A DNA stretch of 64,000 bases from Thermostichus sp047462415 (lineage in GTDB: Bacteria; Cyanobacteriota; Cyanobacteriia; Thermostichales; Thermostichaceae): the NCBI RefSeq assembly GCF_047462415.1, contig NZ_JANSJE010000005.1:1-64000 (forward strand). Direction: 5' to 3'. Position numbers and translations under genes: made by a program. Numbering within the stretch: position 1 is the stretch's first letter; each line of letters starts with the position of its first letter. The notes below the pieces were generated by a model. The model did no database searches. It worked only from the letters and a program-made list of their open reading frames with translations, and had not been told where the DNA came from. Shown one piece after another: positions 16,534-25,316 of the stretch.

Positions 16534-17022
16534 CTAGCCGGCCAAAACTGGCAGCGCGGCAAGGGCCGCATCTTCCAAAATTTGCATCGGCTCCCGCTGG
16601 GGTTGCTCCTGCTCATCCAAAACCCAACTGACCACCTCTTCTGCTTTGCCCTCGCGCACACTGACGATCACACAGGAAAAGCCCCAAGGAAAGGCGTGCT
16701 GCCGATCGAACTCCGAGGGAATAGCCGCATGGTTGGGGTGAGAGTGATAGGTGCCCAGGATCCCCAACCCTCTGCGCACAGCATGGTCGTTGGCCCGCTT
16801 GAAAACTGCCGGCTCGATCAAGAAGCGGCGGCGGCTGGATTCTCCGTCTGCTAAGGGGTTTTCAGCTTGATCCCAGGTGTTGGCCGCCGGCCACAGCTCG
16901 TGGACGATCTTATCCGATCCTTTGAGCTCGCCAATTAAAATGCCGCAGCCCTCGTAGGGAAAGGCCTGCTCGCCCTGCTGGCGGATGGCGCGAAGGTGCT
17001 CTGCCGAGAGGTGAAGGGCCAT
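16534..17022 (-). CDS. JAMM/MPN+ metalloprotease (Mec-like, Mov34 family)
   Basis: The 162-residue protein carries a complete JAMM zinc site: Glu24 in FPYEGCGILIGEL, and His93, His95, Ser103 and Asp106 in YHSHPNHAAIPSEFD. It is the stand-alone bacterial type. In Mycobacterium such an enzyme (Mec) releases cysteine from the CysO carrier, and in Pseudomonas QbsD trims extra residues from a carrier. Here it precedes the carrier gene by 223 bp and the E1-like gene on the same strand. The carrier's extra C-terminal Leu makes trimming a good guess. The ATG gives MALHLSAEHL; a longer open frame upstream is unlikely. A cysM-type synthase is not seen here. Confidence 0.87.
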   Translation of the reverse strand: MALHLSAEHLRAIRQQGEQAFPYEGCGILIGELKGSDKIVHELWPAANTWDQAENPLADGESSRRRFLIEPAVFKRANDHAVRRGLGILGTYHSHPNHAAIPSEFDRQHAFPWGFSCVIVSVREGKAEEVVSWVLDEQEQPQREPMQILEDAALAALPVLAG

Positions 17023-17171
17023 GAATCTCGCTTTTGTCGATGGAGTTACCGTTCTTTTATTGTGGCACAAATTGGCCGGGGATCCCTCAACTTGGCTACA
17101 GCGGGGTCCTCGACTCGACGCAGCTTGGGGGAGCGCGGCCCGATGGTGCCGACGCCAGCGGTCGGATCCCT

Positions 17172-17528
17172 CTAATGGAGCGACTCTAGAGTTGGAGCGG
17201 GTTTTGGAGCCGCGGCATAGTGGGGGCAGCCCTGGCACGGCCCCCGTGGATTGACGGCGCAGCGCAACCAAGCCGAGTGGGCGCTGAAAACACAGGTGGG
17301 ATCCCCCAGAGGGGGGCCCAACTCCCCAGCTCGTTGACGGCGCAGCAGCACCACTTGTCGTCGCCAGTCCTGCAAAAATCGGCTGTAGGCGCGTTCTCGC
17401 CAGCGACGCTTGGCCGCATTTTCGAGGATATGGGCGGTGAGGTTATCCAACATGAAACGGTCACCCAGAGCAGAGGCCAACAAGCTGGGAATTGTGTTGG
17501 AGCGGCTCAGAACCTCAGGATGGCACAC
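17172..17528 (-). CDS. DUF6464-like cyanobacterial protein
   Basis: The 118-residue frame ends with GDPTCVFSAHSAWLRCAVNP followed by GPCQGCPHY. This Cys-rich tail (four Cys, with RCAVNP-GPC-xx-C) is the hallmark of a small cyanobacterial family (DUF6464) and could bind a metal. The N-terminal part is helical and basic (RRWRERAYSRFLQDWRRQVV) and differs from longer members of the family. The frame opens with GTG at 17528; the ATG at 17453 is a possible shorter start, and neither has a good ribosome binding site. It lies between argH and the JAMM gene on the same strand. Function is unknown. Confidence 0.6.
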   Translation of the reverse strand: MCHPEVLSRSNTIPSLLASALGDRFMLDNLTAHILENAAKRRWRERAYSRFLQDWRRQVVLLRRQRAGELGPPLGDPTCVFSAHSAWLRCAVNPRGPCQGCPHYAAAPKPAPTLESLH

Positions 17529-17574
17529 CCTGGCGAGGAAAACCCAAACATTGCCAATTCTCGTTGAGATAAGT

Positions 17575-19035
17575 TTAAATTTGTAGCGTTCCTTCCGAGG
17601 GCCCTGGCTGCTGGTGGCGGGCCTGGGCCTGTTGTAGGGCTTCCCGTACTACGGCAAAGCCCGTTCCTCCGGCGCTGCGCCGCGCCGCCACCACCTGGCG
17701 GGGATCGATGGCCGCCGCAATGTCCTCCTCAAAAGCCGGGTGGAAAGTTTTCCAGCGCTCCAAGGGCAGATCCTTTAGCAGGATCCCCTCTGCCAAACAA
17801 ATGCGCACGATCTGGCCCACCAGGTCATGGGCAGCGCGAAAGGGGATCCCTTTGCGCACCAAGTAGTCGGCCACATCGGTGGCGTTGGAGAAATCCTCCT
17901 GCACAGCAGCGGCCATGCGCTCAGGCTGAAATTGGATCCCTTCCCGCAGCAGGATGGTCATCGCCTCCAGGCAGGCTTTTAAGGTCTCGACCGTATCGAA
18001 TAGCCCCTCTTTGTCTTCTTGGAGATCTTTGTTGTAGGCCAGCGGCAGCCCCTTCAAGGTGACCAGCAAAGCTTGGAGATGGCCAAACACCCGCCCCGCC
18101 TTGCCGCGCACCAATTCCGGCACATCGGGGTTTTTCTTCTGGGGCATGAGGCTGGAGCCGGTGGCACAGGCATCGGTGAGGACGACAAAGCCGAACTCCT
18201 GCGAGGCCCAGAGGACAAGCTCTTCCGAGAGGCGACTGAGGTGAACCAAAATCAAGCTGGCGGCGGTGTGAAACTCCACCATGTAGTCGCGGTCGCTGAC
18301 GGCATCCAAGCTGTTGGTGCTGATGCGCTCAAATCCCAGCAGATGGGCAGTGAGCTGCCGATCGATGGGCAGGGAAGTGCCGGCCAAGGCCCCGGAGCCG
18401 AGGGGACAGACATTCACCTCTTCCCGCACCCGCCCCAGCCGTTGCCAGTCTCGCCAGAGCATTTCTTCATAGGCCAAAAGGTGGTGGGCCAGGCTGATCG
18501 GCTGAGCCCGTTGCAGATGGGTGTAGCCGGGCAGGATCGTCTCCAGATGCTGCTCGGCCAAGTCCAGCAAGACTCCCCGCAGCTCCCAGAGGGCCTGCCG
18601 CAGGTGATCGATGTGATCCCGCAGATAGAGGCGCAGATCGGTAGCCACTTGGTCGTTGCGGGAGCGCCCCGTGTGCAGTTTTTTGCCCACCTCCCCCACC
18701 AAGGCCACCAAACGGCGCTCGACGGCATAGTGGACATCCTCGGCCTCTGGATCGGGACGGAAGGTGCCGGCAGCCGCTTCCTGTTGGATCTGCTCCAGCC
18801 CCTGCCGGATCTGGTCGGCCTCTGGCCGGGTCAGAATGCCGCAAGCGGCCAACATCTGCACATGAGCCAGGGATCCGGCCACATCGTAGGGCAAAAGGCG
18901 GATGTCGAAGCCGATGCTGGCGTTGAAGCGGGCGATGGCAGGATGCAGGGATCCCTCAAAGCGCTGGCTCCAGGGGCGTGGGGTAACCGTCGCTGTCGGC
19001 TCAGAACTGGGAGAATGGGGAGAAGGATTGACCAC
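17575..19035 (-). CDS. argH: Argininosuccinate lyase
   Basis: The 486-residue protein is ArgH, which splits argininosuccinate to arginine and fumarate in the last step of arginine synthesis. The fumarase-superfamily signature is GSSLMPQKKNPDVPELVRGK. Further family motifs are HTGRSRNDQVATDLRLYLRD and ILPGYTHLQRAQPISLAHH, with the catalytic His in the latter. The first 20 residues are variable and Pro/Ser rich. The start appears to be GTG with no good Shine-Dalgarno sequence; a later start near PWSQRFEG is possible. It stands alone on the minus strand. Length agrees with the family (about 460) plus this extension. Confidence 0.94.
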   Translation of the reverse strand: MVNPSPHSPSSEPTATVTPRPWSQRFEGSLHPAIARFNASIGFDIRLLPYDVAGSLAHVQMLAACGILTRPEADQIRQGLEQIQQEAAAGTFRPDPEAEDVHYAVERRLVALVGEVGKKLHTGRSRNDQVATDLRLYLRDHIDHLRQALWELRGVLLDLAEQHLETILPGYTHLQRAQPISLAHHLLAYEEMLWRDWQRLGRVREEVNVCPLGSGALAGTSLPIDRQLTAHLLGFERISTNSLDAVSDRDYMVEFHTAASLILVHLSRLSEELVLWASQEFGFVVLTDACATGSSLMPQKKNPDVPELVRGKAGRVFGHLQALLVTLKGLPLAYNKDLQEDKEGLFDTVETLKACLEAMTILLREGIQFQPERMAAAVQEDFSNATDVADYLVRKGIPFRAAHDLVGQIVRICLAEGILLKDLPLERWKTFHPAFEEDIAAAIDPRQVVAARRSAGGTGFAVVREALQQAQARHQQPGPSEGTLQI

Positions 19036-19121
19036 CGCTGCAGTTGTGGAAAAAATACAAAAATCAAGAACCGACGGCTAAAACCCCGCCGCCTCAGGCC
19101 AACTGGATCCGGCCAGAGCAA

Positions 19122-19340
19122 CTAGTGGGAGCTGGTGATGCTCTTGAGCATATAGCCCACCACGATCCCTATCAAAAGCGCCCAAATTTGGCCCGACTCC
19201 ACAAAGCCATTCCAACCCTTGCGGATATCGCCCAGTACATCCTGCCGGAACACCTGCCCGACCATCATTTTTGTCTGGAAAGCAGCAGGAGCCGGCAAGT
19301 AAACCGAAGTGGTTTCAGACCCAGAGGAAGAGAAGTTCAT
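19122..19340 (-). CDS. Small hypothetical protein with one membrane segment
   Basis: This 72-residue protein has a soluble N-terminal part and one C-terminal membrane helix, IWALLIGIVVGYMLKSITSS. The ATG start is preceded by AGG at suitable spacing. The layout (short soluble region, tail anchor) recurs in small cyanobacterial thylakoid or cell-membrane proteins, but I do not recognise the family. It lies 86 bp upstream of argH on the same strand and could share its transcript. Confidence 0.55.
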   Translation of the reverse strand: MNFSSSGSETTSVYLPAPAAFQTKMMVGQVFRQDVLGDIRKGWNGFVESGQIWALLIGIVVGYMLKSITSSH

Positions 19341-19426
19341 GGCTATGCCTAAGGTGTAGATAACCGGGAAGCAGGGGAGCCAGCCCTGTACTAGCTAGAG
19401 CGTACCCTGAGTTCGAACTTTTTTAG

Positions 19427-21067
19427 CTATTTTGGCTCAGAGTCGGGCAACACCTTCAACACCACCAGTGTGGTATCGTCCACAGGCTCAGGCCGCAGGG
19501 AAATCTCATCTTGCAATAGCAGCTCTGGATCGTCCGGCGGCAACAGGGTCAGAGGAGGGGATCCCTGGCGACCTCGGAAAGCATCCATCTGCTCAAACAA
19601 GCTCTCCAAGATGTCTTCGGGGGAGTCGTAGCGACAGGCAGCATGCTGGATGGCATCCATGAGCCCAGAGGTTTCCAAGCGCTCCCCGCGGCTGTTGGCA
19701 GCCTCGGTGTAGCCGTCGGTGTAGTACACCACCACATCTCCGGGTTGCAGTTGCACGCAGCTTTCCGAGTAGTGGCTGTTTTCCTCCAAGCCGATCAGCG
19801 CCCCTTCTGTGTCCAGGGGTTGAATCTCGCGGGTGCGGGCCTGCCACCACAGGGTAGGGTTGTGGGCCGCGTTGCTAAAGCAAAGGCGATGGGAGTGGGG
19901 ATCGTACTCTGAATAAAACAGGCTGATGAAGCGATTGGAGTGCTCCAGGTCGCTGTACATGGCCCGGTTCAGATGTTGCAGAACGCGGGCTGGGGAATGA
20001 CGGTTGAGAGCTTCTGCCCGCACCATGGCTCGGGTCATGCTCATCAACAGGCCGGCGGGCACCCCTTTGCCCATCACATCCCCAATGACGATGGCCAGCT
20101 TTTCAGATGAGGGTGGAGAGGCAGCCGGATCTGATTTTTCTGGAATCTTGATGAAATCGTAGTAGTCGCCTCCCACTTTGCTGGCCACACGGCAACGAGC
20201 TGCCAGGCGAATGCCTTTGACTTGCGGGTACTCCTGCGGTAGCAATTGAGCCTGGATGTAAGAGCCGATCTCCATTTCTTTTTCTAGGGCCACTTTGCGG
20301 CGCAAGGCTGCCGTCAAGCGGTCGTTTTCGATGGCCACGCCTGCCTGATCGGCGACCAGGCGCAACAGTTGTTGGCGGCGTTCATCCCAGTGGTAGCCGG
20401 GCTGACGGCTGAAGACGTACAAGCGACCCTGGACAGAGTTGCGGATCAACAAGGGCGTGCCGAAGAGGCGCACATCCGGCCCTAAGCTCTGGCGAAACCG
20501 CTCGTCCAACAGGTGTTCGAGGGCAGGGATTTTGACGGACAGGGATCTCTCCGTCTTGAGCATGGGCTCCTGAGCCGAGAGGGTTTGGGCAATCTGCTCC
20601 ATCTCAGCCCGAATCTGTTCGCGGTGGTGGAGATCCGAGCAATGCAGTTGATCCAACTGAATGGTGCCGTTGGGGTTGAACAAAACCAGGGCTCCGCCTT
20701 CGGCATCGGTCAGTTGGCTGGCCACAAAAGCCGTCAGCTCCAGGATCTGATTCAAGTTGTTAAAGGAGCGGAGGGCAAAGGCTAACCACGCCAGCAAATA
20801 CTGCATCCGATACTGGTCTCTCCCCATTGCCACCCGATCCGGCATTGCAGGGGCAGGCACAATGGCAGGCTTGACCTCCGGCAGCTCCACCTCATCAGAC
20901 GTAACGCCAACCGGATCCGGGCTGGCCTGAGCTGAGCGTAAGTCGCCCGAGTTCTCCAGGGAGGGAACTGGAGGATTGGGGGGCAAATCCTGGCCAAGCA
21001 AAGGCTCCGACCACGAGGAGCCGGATAGCTGTGCCGAAACGGCCTTTTGGGGGCTGTGAGCATCCAT
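19427..21067 (-). CDS. GAF domain-containing PP2C/SpoIIE-type serine phosphatase
   Basis: The 546-residue protein has a disordered, Pro/Ser-rich N-terminal 90 residues, a GAF domain (about 120-290; LADQAGVAIENDRL near its end) and a C-terminal PP2C/SpoIIE/RsbU phosphatase (about 300-546). Metal-binding motifs are ASKVGGDYYDFIKI, VIGDVMGKGVPAGLLMSM, YYTDGYTEAAN and DDTTLVVLKV. RsbU-like enzymes dephosphorylate anti-sigma-factor antagonists; no such partner is next to it. The ATG (MDAHSPQK) gives a sensible start but has no Shine-Dalgarno sequence, and the frame continues open upstream, antisense to the glycosyltransferase. The GAF domain could sense a small ligand or redox state; that is not shown by sequence. 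Confidence 0.87.
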   Translation of the reverse strand: MDAHSPQKAVSAQLSGSSWSEPLLGQDLPPNPPVPSLENSGDLRSAQASPDPVGVTSDEVELPEVKPAIVPAPAMPDRVAMGRDQYRMQYLLAWLAFALRSFNNLNQILELTAFVASQLTDAEGGALVLFNPNGTIQLDQLHCSDLHHREQIRAEMEQIAQTLSAQEPMLKTERSLSVKIPALEHLLDERFRQSLGPDVRLFGTPLLIRNSVQGRLYVFSRQPGYHWDERRQQLLRLVADQAGVAIENDRLTAALRRKVALEKEMEIGSYIQAQLLPQEYPQVKGIRLAARCRVASKVGGDYYDFIKIPEKSDPAASPPSSEKLAIVIGDVMGKGVPAGLLMSMTRAMVRAEALNRHSPARVLQHLNRAMYSDLEHSNRFISLFYSEYDPHSHRLCFSNAAHNPTLWWQARTREIQPLDTEGALIGLEENSHYSESCVQLQPGDVVVYYTDGYTEAANSRGERLETSGLMDAIQHAACRYDSPEDILESLFEQMDAFRGRQGSPPLTLLPPDDPELLLQDEISLRPEPVDDTTLVVLKVLPDSEPK

Positions 21068-21168
21068 CGGGAAGGCTGGCGTTAATCCCTTGGAAACGTA
21101 ACGAAACAGCTTAGCAAAAATATCACAAGCTCTACACAAAAGTTCTGCCTCGCTTTCGACTTCCTCCT

Positions 21169-22347
21169 TTAGGCCCGGCGATGCTGACGGGATCCCTGGC
21201 ACAGCTCCCGGTAGAGCTGTTCCACCCGACTGATGTTGTGGCTGAGGGTATAGCGTTCCAGCACCCGCCGGCGGGCCTTCATCCCCAGCAGTTGGGTAAA
21301 CTCCCGTTGATCCCGCAGCAAAGGCAGCAGGGTTTGCAGCTCCGCCGTCACCCGTGTCGGATCCAACAGGATCCCGGCTCCATCCGCCAAAACCTCGCCA
21401 TCGGCGCCCACATCGGTGGCCACCGCCGCCAGCCCGCAGGCCATCGCCTCCAGCAAGGACAAAGAGAGCCCCTCGATCAAAGAGGGCAAAACAAACACAT
21501 CGGCCCCGCGCAAGATCTCGATGCGCTGCTGCTCGTCGGCAATATACCCCAGCCAGTGGATCCCATGTTGAAGGGTATAGAAGGGCTTGAGGGTGTTGAG
21601 CAACGGCCCATCCCCCACAATCAGCAGACCGCACTTCTCCCCCATCTGGGAGTGTTTCCAAGCCTTGAGCAGGGCTTCCAGGTTTTTCTCCGGCGAGACC
21701 CGCCCCAGATAGACAAAGATCCGCTCCAGTCCCAACCGCTGTTTGAGGGTTGAAGGCCCAGGCGAATACTTGTCCACATCCACGCCATTGGGAATGACCA
21801 CCACCTGCTGGGGACGCACCCCCAGTTTGACCAAGATCTCCCGTTGCGTCTCTGAGAAGACGATGGTGCGGTGATAATTGGCCAGACAAGGGGCGTAGAG
21901 TTGATAGGCCAAGTATTGGGTGCGGGAGGCGATGTTGCGCCGCCGCCGGTCGAAGGCCGGGTGAAAAGTGGCCACCAGCGGCTGGTTAAGCTCCGCACAG
22001 ATCTCCGGCAGCACGAAGTCAATGGGAGAAATCGTCAAGGAGGCATGTACCAGATCCGGCTGCAGTTCCCTGAGGGCCTGGGTGAGCACCCGCTTGGCGT
22101 TGGGGGCCGGGATCGTGTAGATTTGCGACTTATACAGACAGGGGAGGGAAACGTCGCGGCGATCCAGCTCTGCCCGCCAGCCTTCACCTCCACGAGAGCC
22201 GGGATCCCAAGTGGGCGGTTGGCCGTCGTTGGTGAAGTGAAAAAAGCTCACTTGATGTCCCCGATCCAACAGGCCGTTGGTCACCTCACGGCTGTAGGTG
22301 ACATTGCCACAGAAAGGTGTTTTCTTGCCTATCCAGGCGATGTGCAT
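21169..22347 (-). CDS. GT4 family glycosyltransferase
   Basis: The 392-residue protein is a GT-B fold glycosyltransferase of family 4. The N-terminal domain begins MHIAWIGKKTPFCGNVTYSR; the linker VIPNGVDVDKYSPG is typical; the donor site has FVYLGRVSPEKNLEALL and the retaining E-x7-E motif in EGLSLSLLEAMACGLAAVAT. Donor and acceptor cannot be told from sequence; glycolipid or exopolysaccharide synthesis are usual roles. There is no membrane segment, so it probably acts at the inner face of the membrane. It lies 101 bp upstream of the phosphatase gene on the same strand. The start ATG is clear, as it begins the first beta strand. Confidence 0.88.
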   Translation of the reverse strand: MHIAWIGKKTPFCGNVTYSREVTNGLLDRGHQVSFFHFTNDGQPPTWDPGSRGGEGWRAELDRRDVSLPCLYKSQIYTIPAPNAKRVLTQALRELQPDLVHASLTISPIDFVLPEICAELNQPLVATFHPAFDRRRRNIASRTQYLAYQLYAPCLANYHRTIVFSETQREILVKLGVRPQQVVVIPNGVDVDKYSPGPSTLKQRLGLERIFVYLGRVSPEKNLEALLKAWKHSQMGEKCGLLIVGDGPLLNTLKPFYTLQHGIHWLGYIADEQQRIEILRGADVFVLPSLIEGLSLSLLEAMACGLAAVATDVGADGEVLADGAGILLDPTRVTAELQTLLPLLRDQREFTQLLGMKARRRVLERYTLSHNISRVEQLYRELCQGSRQHRRA

Positions 22348-22459
22348 GGGCGGATCCCCGCAAAGGCGAAGCGCCGAGCTGCAAGGAGGGTCTCGACTTT
22401 TGAGCCTCTACAAGAGTAGCAGAGTTAGCTGCTGCCTTGGCCCCAGCTTTGAGAGGGTT

Positions 22460-23992
22460 TCACCGGCCTTCTCTGCCCAATAGGCTCCAGGTGTACAGCC
22501 CCGCCAGAGCGGCCAGAGCAGACAGGCCTAAAAACATCCCGGAAAGGCCAAAGTAGGTTTCCGCCAACCCCGTCAAGACCAGAGGCAAACTGAGGGCGAT
22601 ATTGGCCACATTGTTCTGGAGCCCAAAAATCTTGCCTCGCAGATGATCTGGCGTTTCCTCCTGGATCAAGGTTTGCATCGGCACCGCCACCAAAGCCCCG
22701 CCACAGCCTAACAGAGCAATCCAGCCCAAGCTGAGCAACAACCAGTGGGTCGTCCAAGATAGGGCTGCCAGAGACCCACAGAGCAGCAGGGATCCCAGCC
22801 CGCTCCAGGCGCGGCAGCTCACCCGGCGGCCCGCATGCCCCACCCAAAAGGCGCCGATCCCCATGCCCAGGCCGGCAGCGGCCAACAACACCCCAAACTG
22901 ATCCGGCTTCAGCTCCGGCATCACTTCGGCCATGCGCACCGCCAAAACGGCCAGTGCCGCAAACAGCGAGTAGAGCACCACCACCTGCAGCAGAGCAGCC
23001 CGGATCAGGGGCATCTGGCCGACATATTGCAAGCCCAACTGGAGATCTTCCCAAAGGTGGGGGGCTTCCCAAGGCTGGGGCTCCAGCTTCTCGTGGGGTT
23101 GTAGCAGCAACAGCAGGGATCCGGCCAAGAGGTAGGCTCCCCCCACCAACAGCTCCGGCCCCACCTCCCAGCCCGGCAACCAATGGCGCACCCAATGATC
23201 CGCCAGGGTTAACAGCGGTTCCCCCACAGCAAAGCCAACAATCAGCGAAGCCATCATCGTGGTGGTGTAGAGGGAATTGGCCGCCAGCAGCTCTCGCTTC
23301 GGCAGGATCAAGGGCAAAATCGCCTGTTCAGCAGGAGCAAAAAACTGGGTCAGGGTCGAGACGGCAAGGCTCACCAGCAACAGCCCGACAAACCCCAAGG
23401 GGATCCCCGGCCAAAGGTCGCGCCCGGCGGTGAGCCAGAGCAGCAGCGGCAACAGCAACACCAGGATCCCGCGCGCCAGGTTGGAGAGCACCAACACCCC
23501 TTTTTTTAGCCAGCGATCCACAAATACCCCTGCCAGGCTGCCCAGTAGCATCGCCGGCAGCGTAAAAGTCAGCATGATGGCCGAGACCCAACCGCTAATA
23601 GAGGCTCCTTCTGGCTGAAACTTGCGGGCAATCAACCCAATCAGCAGCACCAACAACACTTTGTCCGCCAACTGCGAACACACCTGCCCCGTCCACAGCA
23701 GCAGAAAATTGCGTCGGCGCAGCACAGCAACAAAGTTTCTCAGGCCCGGCTCAGATAAACCTTGATTTTCCTCTTCTTTTTGGGGATCTTCGGGAAGTGG
23801 ATCTGGTGAGGGATCCCCAGAGGAGCACTCCGGCGAGCTCAGGGTGGGGCTTGCTGTCGGCTCAGGCAAGAGAGCTTCTGACTTCAGCACCCAAGTTGGC
23901 GCTGATGCAGGCTGGAAATCCCGAAGGCAGGAGTTGGGGTGGCAGACCTCTGCCCCTCCTTCCGGCCTGTTCCATTGTTGCTCCAAAGTCAT
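22460..23992 (-). CDS. MFS family permease
   Basis: The 510-residue protein has an N-terminal cytoplasmic stretch of about 85 residues, acidic and Pro/Ser rich, followed by about twelve membrane helices. NFLLLWTGQVCSQLADKVLL opens the first helix, and GVFVDRWLKKGVLVLSNLARG is the conserved loop between helices 2 and 3 of MFS_3/enterobactin-exporter-like members. A second half starts near IRAALLQVVVLYSLFAALAVL. Such proteins usually export drugs, siderophores or lipids; the substrate is unknown. The ATG at 23992 (MTLEQQW) is chosen over a GTG-like start further upstream. It is followed by the glycosyltransferase gene on the same strand after 112 bp. Confidence 0.83.
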   Translation of the reverse strand: MTLEQQWNRPEGGAEVCHPNSCLRDFQPASAPTWVLKSEALLPEPTASPTLSSPECSSGDPSPDPLPEDPQKEEENQGLSEPGLRNFVAVLRRRNFLLLWTGQVCSQLADKVLLVLLIGLIARKFQPEGASISGWVSAIMLTFTLPAMLLGSLAGVFVDRWLKKGVLVLSNLARGILVLLLPLLLWLTAGRDLWPGIPLGFVGLLLVSLAVSTLTQFFAPAEQAILPLILPKRELLAANSLYTTTMMASLIVGFAVGEPLLTLADHWVRHWLPGWEVGPELLVGGAYLLAGSLLLLLQPHEKLEPQPWEAPHLWEDLQLGLQYVGQMPLIRAALLQVVVLYSLFAALAVLAVRMAEVMPELKPDQFGVLLAAAGLGMGIGAFWVGHAGRRVSCRAWSGLGSLLLCGSLAALSWTTHWLLLSLGWIALLGCGGALVAVPMQTLIQEETPDHLRGKIFGLQNNVANIALSLPLVLTGLAETYFGLSGMFLGLSALAALAGLYTWSLLGREGR

Positions 23993-24147
23993 AAAGTCAT
24001 AGTGCTCCGCGGCTGACCTGCCCATTTCCCCGACGTCGGCCCCACAACGGAGGATCCCGTCAGCCAAGGAGGGCAGGTATGGGGTGCCCCGATCTTATCC
24101 TGGCCTGCCCTCCCCTCAACCCATTCAAATCTTAGGAATCGGCAGGC

Positions 24148-24492
24148 TTACCCTTTGTCGGCAGATAAGGAGCGCAAGGGATCCGGGATCGACTCGCTAG
24201 GAGCCACGAAGCTGCCCATTTCTACAAAAGTCAGGCGCACCTTCAGCCAGCGAATGAAATCCTCGTTGGTTGAGACCACTGCCCCCAGTGGGCCGCTCAG
24301 CTTGTCCCGCAAAGGCTTCAACGGTGGGGCTTCCATAAAAGCCGGCTGCGGCACCCAGAAGAAATCGACAGGGCGGCGGCGCTCCTCGTAGTGTCGGCGA
24401 CGCTCCTCCAGCACCTCTTCCAGGGGCTCAGAACGTAAGAAAGACAGGCTGGCAACGACAAAGTGATAGGTCATCGGCTCGACAACAGACAT
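24148..24492 (-). CDS. ycf54: Ycf54, chlorophyll cyclase accessory protein
   Basis: The 114-residue protein matches Ycf54 (DUF2488): MTYHFVVASLSFLRSEPLEE, EERRRHYEERRRPVDFFWVP, and VSTNEDFIRWLKVRL. Ycf54 assists the oxygen-dependent Mg-protoporphyrin IX monomethylester cyclase (AcsF/CycI), which forms the fifth ring of chlorophyll. The conserved family start is the ATG at 24474; the ATG at 24492 adds six residues and either may be used. No cyclase gene is nearby. The DNA between this gene and the MFS gene (155 bp) holds no further signal. Confidence 0.9.
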   Translation of the reverse strand: MSVVEPMTYHFVVASLSFLRSEPLEEVLEERRRHYEERRRPVDFFWVPQPAFMEAPPLKPLRDKLSGPLGAVVSTNEDFIRWLKVRLTFVEMGSFVAPSESIPDPLRSLSADKG

Positions 24493-24576
24493 AAAGTTGC
24501 TATGAAGCTGCTAACGATAGAGGCTAGGGCCGGACATCCACGGCTAAGAGGGACCCTTCCCTGCAGGCCCTCTCCC

Positions 24577-25023
24577 TCAGAAATGGGCAGATTTAAGCAG
24601 ATGCGGGGCCGGATCGCGGGAGCTACAGAGGAGCCGACAGTCTTCCAACTGCCGCAGGACGGGCAGCCGCGCCATCACTTCTTCAGGCGGCATGGCGTGT
24701 TCGGAAGCCTGTTTGAGGGTGGGCAGAGCCTGGGCTGCCCATTCCCGAGCCCAGGTAGTGGACTCAACTGTTTCCTTCTGCTCCAACAGCTCTTGGCAAA
24801 GGGCGATTGAGCGCTCCAGGTCACCACTACCCTGATAGGCCATGACCAGAGCCACACGAGCCAAAGCGCAGTCTTCCGGATTTGCCCTAGAGCCATTGCG
24901 CTCTTGCTTCTCTTGGATTGAGCAGCAGTAGCAGAACGACTCGAGAAGATTGATCGCCTCCAGGTAGCGCTCCTGCTTGAGAGCAGTGATGCCGGCGCGG
25001 AGGGATCCATGGGGGTGGGACAT
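24577..25023 (-). CDS. TPR-like helical protein
   Basis: The 148-residue protein starts MSHPHGSLRAGITALKQERY and has at least two helical hairpins of TPR spacing: one at about residues 5-35 (ALKQERYLEAINLLESF) and one at about 50-80 (ARVALVMAYQGSGDLERSIA). A related arrangement is seen in short cyanobacterial TPR proteins. The C-terminal 45 residues are helical and Pro-bounded. It has no catalytic motif and no membrane segment. An AGG precedes the ATG at good spacing. It is transcribed toward ycf54, 84 bp downstream, so the two may be co-transcribed. Confidence 0.65.
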   Translation of the reverse strand: MSHPHGSLRAGITALKQERYLEAINLLESFCYCCSIQEKQERNGSRANPEDCALARVALVMAYQGSGDLERSIALCQELLEQKETVESTTWAREWAAQALPTLKQASEHAMPPEEVMARLPVLRQLEDCRLLCSSRDPAPHLLKSAHF

Positions 25024-25140
25024 GAGCCTAAGCGGAAGAAAAGAGTTTAGACGGACTTGCGCCCAAGGGTTATCCAGTTAACAACCCGTCTTCTTATCCA
25101 AGGTTTCGTGTCTAAAACTACTATACACCCTCTGGACAAG

Positions 25141-25300
25141 TGACCGCCGATTTACCAGCTAGCGCCGTAGGGCCCCACCTTGCAAGGCGGGGATTAGAAG
25201 CTGATATCTTGCCTGCTGGGATGACCTTGTGCCGTCCCTCCCTGGAGGGGCACGGGTGGTCAACCGCCTTAAAAACCCAAGCTAGCTACAGGCGGCGGAT
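25141..25300. ncRNA. Candidate structured RNA (or folded IS remnant)
   Basis: This gap of 293 bp has long-range nested complementarity. CCGCCG near 25143 pairs with CGGCGG near 25292, and just inside AGCTAGC (about 25158) pairs with GCTAGCT (about 25281). Three hairpins lie within: CCTTGCAAGG flanked by CCCC/GGGG (25175-25193), GTGCC..CCCTCC/GGAGGG..GCAC (25229-25254), and GGTGG/CCGCC with loop TCAA (25255-25269). A closed outer stem with hairpins inside is like a stable small RNA such as 6S RNA, but I could not match it to a known family, and it might be the end of a decayed IS200/IS605 element. Strand is undetermined. Confidence 0.4.
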
Positions 25301-25316
25301 TCCCCTAGAAGGGTGC

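Noticed and set aside
21068..21889. Long N-terminal extension of the GAF-PP2C phosphatase
   Set aside because: The frame stays open upstream but lies antisense to the glycosyltransferase and has no domain-like content; the ATG at 21067 gives a sensible protein.
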